Origin: Selaginella moellendorffii | Lineage: Eukaryota; Streptophyta; Lycopodiopsida; Selaginellales; Selaginellaceae | Assembly: GCF_000143415.4 (NCBI RefSeq) | Contig: NW_003314289.1 | Location: 1,606,820 to 1,670,819 of the forward strand | Reading direction: 5' to 3' | DNA length: 64,000 bases | In this document: one piece after another, positions 63,488 to 64,000 of the stretch | Position numbering within the stretch: the first letter of the stretch is position 1 | Layout of the letters: each line of letters starts with the position of its first letter | The notes under the pieces: generated by a model | What the model saw: only the letters and a program-made list of their open reading frames with translations | The model's database searches: none | Told to the model about the DNA's origin: nothing | Translations under genes and position numbers: made by a program

Positions 63488-63854
63488 CTCTCAGAAGGGG
63501 TGTTGTTCATGGAGATGTTTCAATCAATAACATCTGTGTGTGAGACTGTGCAACAAGATCCCTACTTGAACTTTGACTTTGCAGTTGCTTGTCAAGTGAC
63601 TTGTAGTGCAATAGTTTACAATTCAATCTGAAAGTGTTATAGTAAAACAAACTAAGCTATCTTGCAGAAGTGTCTGACTGCTTCAAAGATGTATGACCCT
63701 TTGATTTCCTGTCGAATTGAAGAAAGTTTCTATATACAAGGGAAGCATTTTAAGGATATTAAGTGTAAGTAACCAAACGGAACAACTTGAGAGATGATTC
63801 ATAAAGGTACATATATGTTGAGCAAAATAATAACAGCAAAATCACTTCAATAAC
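63488..63854. other. AKR-adjacent flank and 3' flank of the right-edge gene
   Basis: The right arm's open frame continues to 63631 without recognisable AKR sequence. A partial family A lead-in (AACCAAACGGAACAACTTGAGA) lies at about 63772-63800. Confidence 0.4.
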
Positions 63855-64000
63855 TTATATAACATCTCCATTCTTCGGCAAGACTACATCCTTTTCCATT
63901 GCAGCAGCTGGCTGTGAGTTTTCGTTGTCACCGGAAGTTTCAACAGGCTGGAGAGGCTTGAAATAGCGACTCCTCCAGTGCGCCGGCGTCTGGAGAACTT
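63855..64000 (-). CDS. C-terminal end of a minus-strand gene (runs off window)
   Basis: An open frame enters from the right edge and ends at TAA 63857-63855, giving 47 residues: TPAHWRSRYFKPLQPVET, then a polar, Asn/Glu-rich tail ending LPKNGDVI. Composition and codon use are gene-like, unlike the AT-rich DNA to the left. The family is not recognised from this tail. Confidence 0.55.
   Translation of the reverse strand, partial: VLQTPAHWRSRYFKPLQPVETSGDNENSQPAAAMEKDVVLPKNGDVI

Noticed and set aside
1-64000. CRISPR array, operon, phage or prokaryotic origin
   Set aside because: Spliced genes, land-plant families and LTR relics show a plant nuclear sequence; no spacer-repeat pattern seen.

Overview
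This is nuclear DNA of a land plant, most likely the lycophyte Selaginella moellendorffii or a close relative. Introns are very short (about 30-90 bp, GT-AG). Most proteins match land-plant families (ALOG, SHORT-ROOT GRAS, GLUTAMINE DUMPER, ACD11, PTI1-like kinase). PPR genes and their debris are abundant, and compact GC-balanced gene blocks alternate with AT-rich, transposon-decayed blocks. The species name is inferred from these features; no search was run.

Layout. 1-4.3 kb: a truncated steroid 5-alpha-reductase-family gene (-), DSS1/SEM1 (+) and an ALOG transcription factor (-). 4.3-20.5 kb: a gene-poor block with decayed Ty3/gypsy pol, dispersed LTR-like repeats on both strands, a frameshifted dapF exon relic and a 3.5-kb stretch with strong G-over-C strand skew. 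20.5-35.9 kb: dense genes, namely a glutaredoxin-like protein (+), ACD11/GLTP (-), THO2 (-, about 6.9 kb, many exons), a CTU2 pseudogene (+), a P-loop NTPase (-), intact CTU2 (+), SHORT-ROOT-type GRAS (-) and ARL8 (+). 36-46.7 kb: two full PPR genes, three kinds of PPR debris, a coiled-coil protein of unknown function and a GNA-type lectin. 46.7-53.1 kb: SPC12, tubulin cofactor E, GLUTAMINE DUMPER, a PTI1-like kinase and RPB12, all on +. 53.2-57.9 kb: two DIT1/PvcA-type (isocyanide-synthase-like) genes as a head-to-head inverted pair, the second frameshifted, with palindromes near the outer breakpoints. 57.9-64 kb: gene relics, an AT-rich block, a minisatellite, an aldo-keto-reductase-derived foldback and the 3' end of a minus-strand gene.

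The genes do not form one pathway. Many are single-copy housekeeping genes: mRNP export (THO2), proteasome and mRNP biology (DSS1), tRNA thiolation (CTU2), signal peptide processing (SPC12), tubulin folding (TFCE), transcription (RPB12) and lysosome/vacuole traffic (ARL8). The most unusual items are the DIT1/PvcA inverted pair, which suggests horizontally acquired secondary metabolism. Next are the AKR inverted repeat, which resembles a young MIRNA or hairpin-siRNA locus, and the CTU2 duplication flanking a STAND/RHSP-like NTPase.
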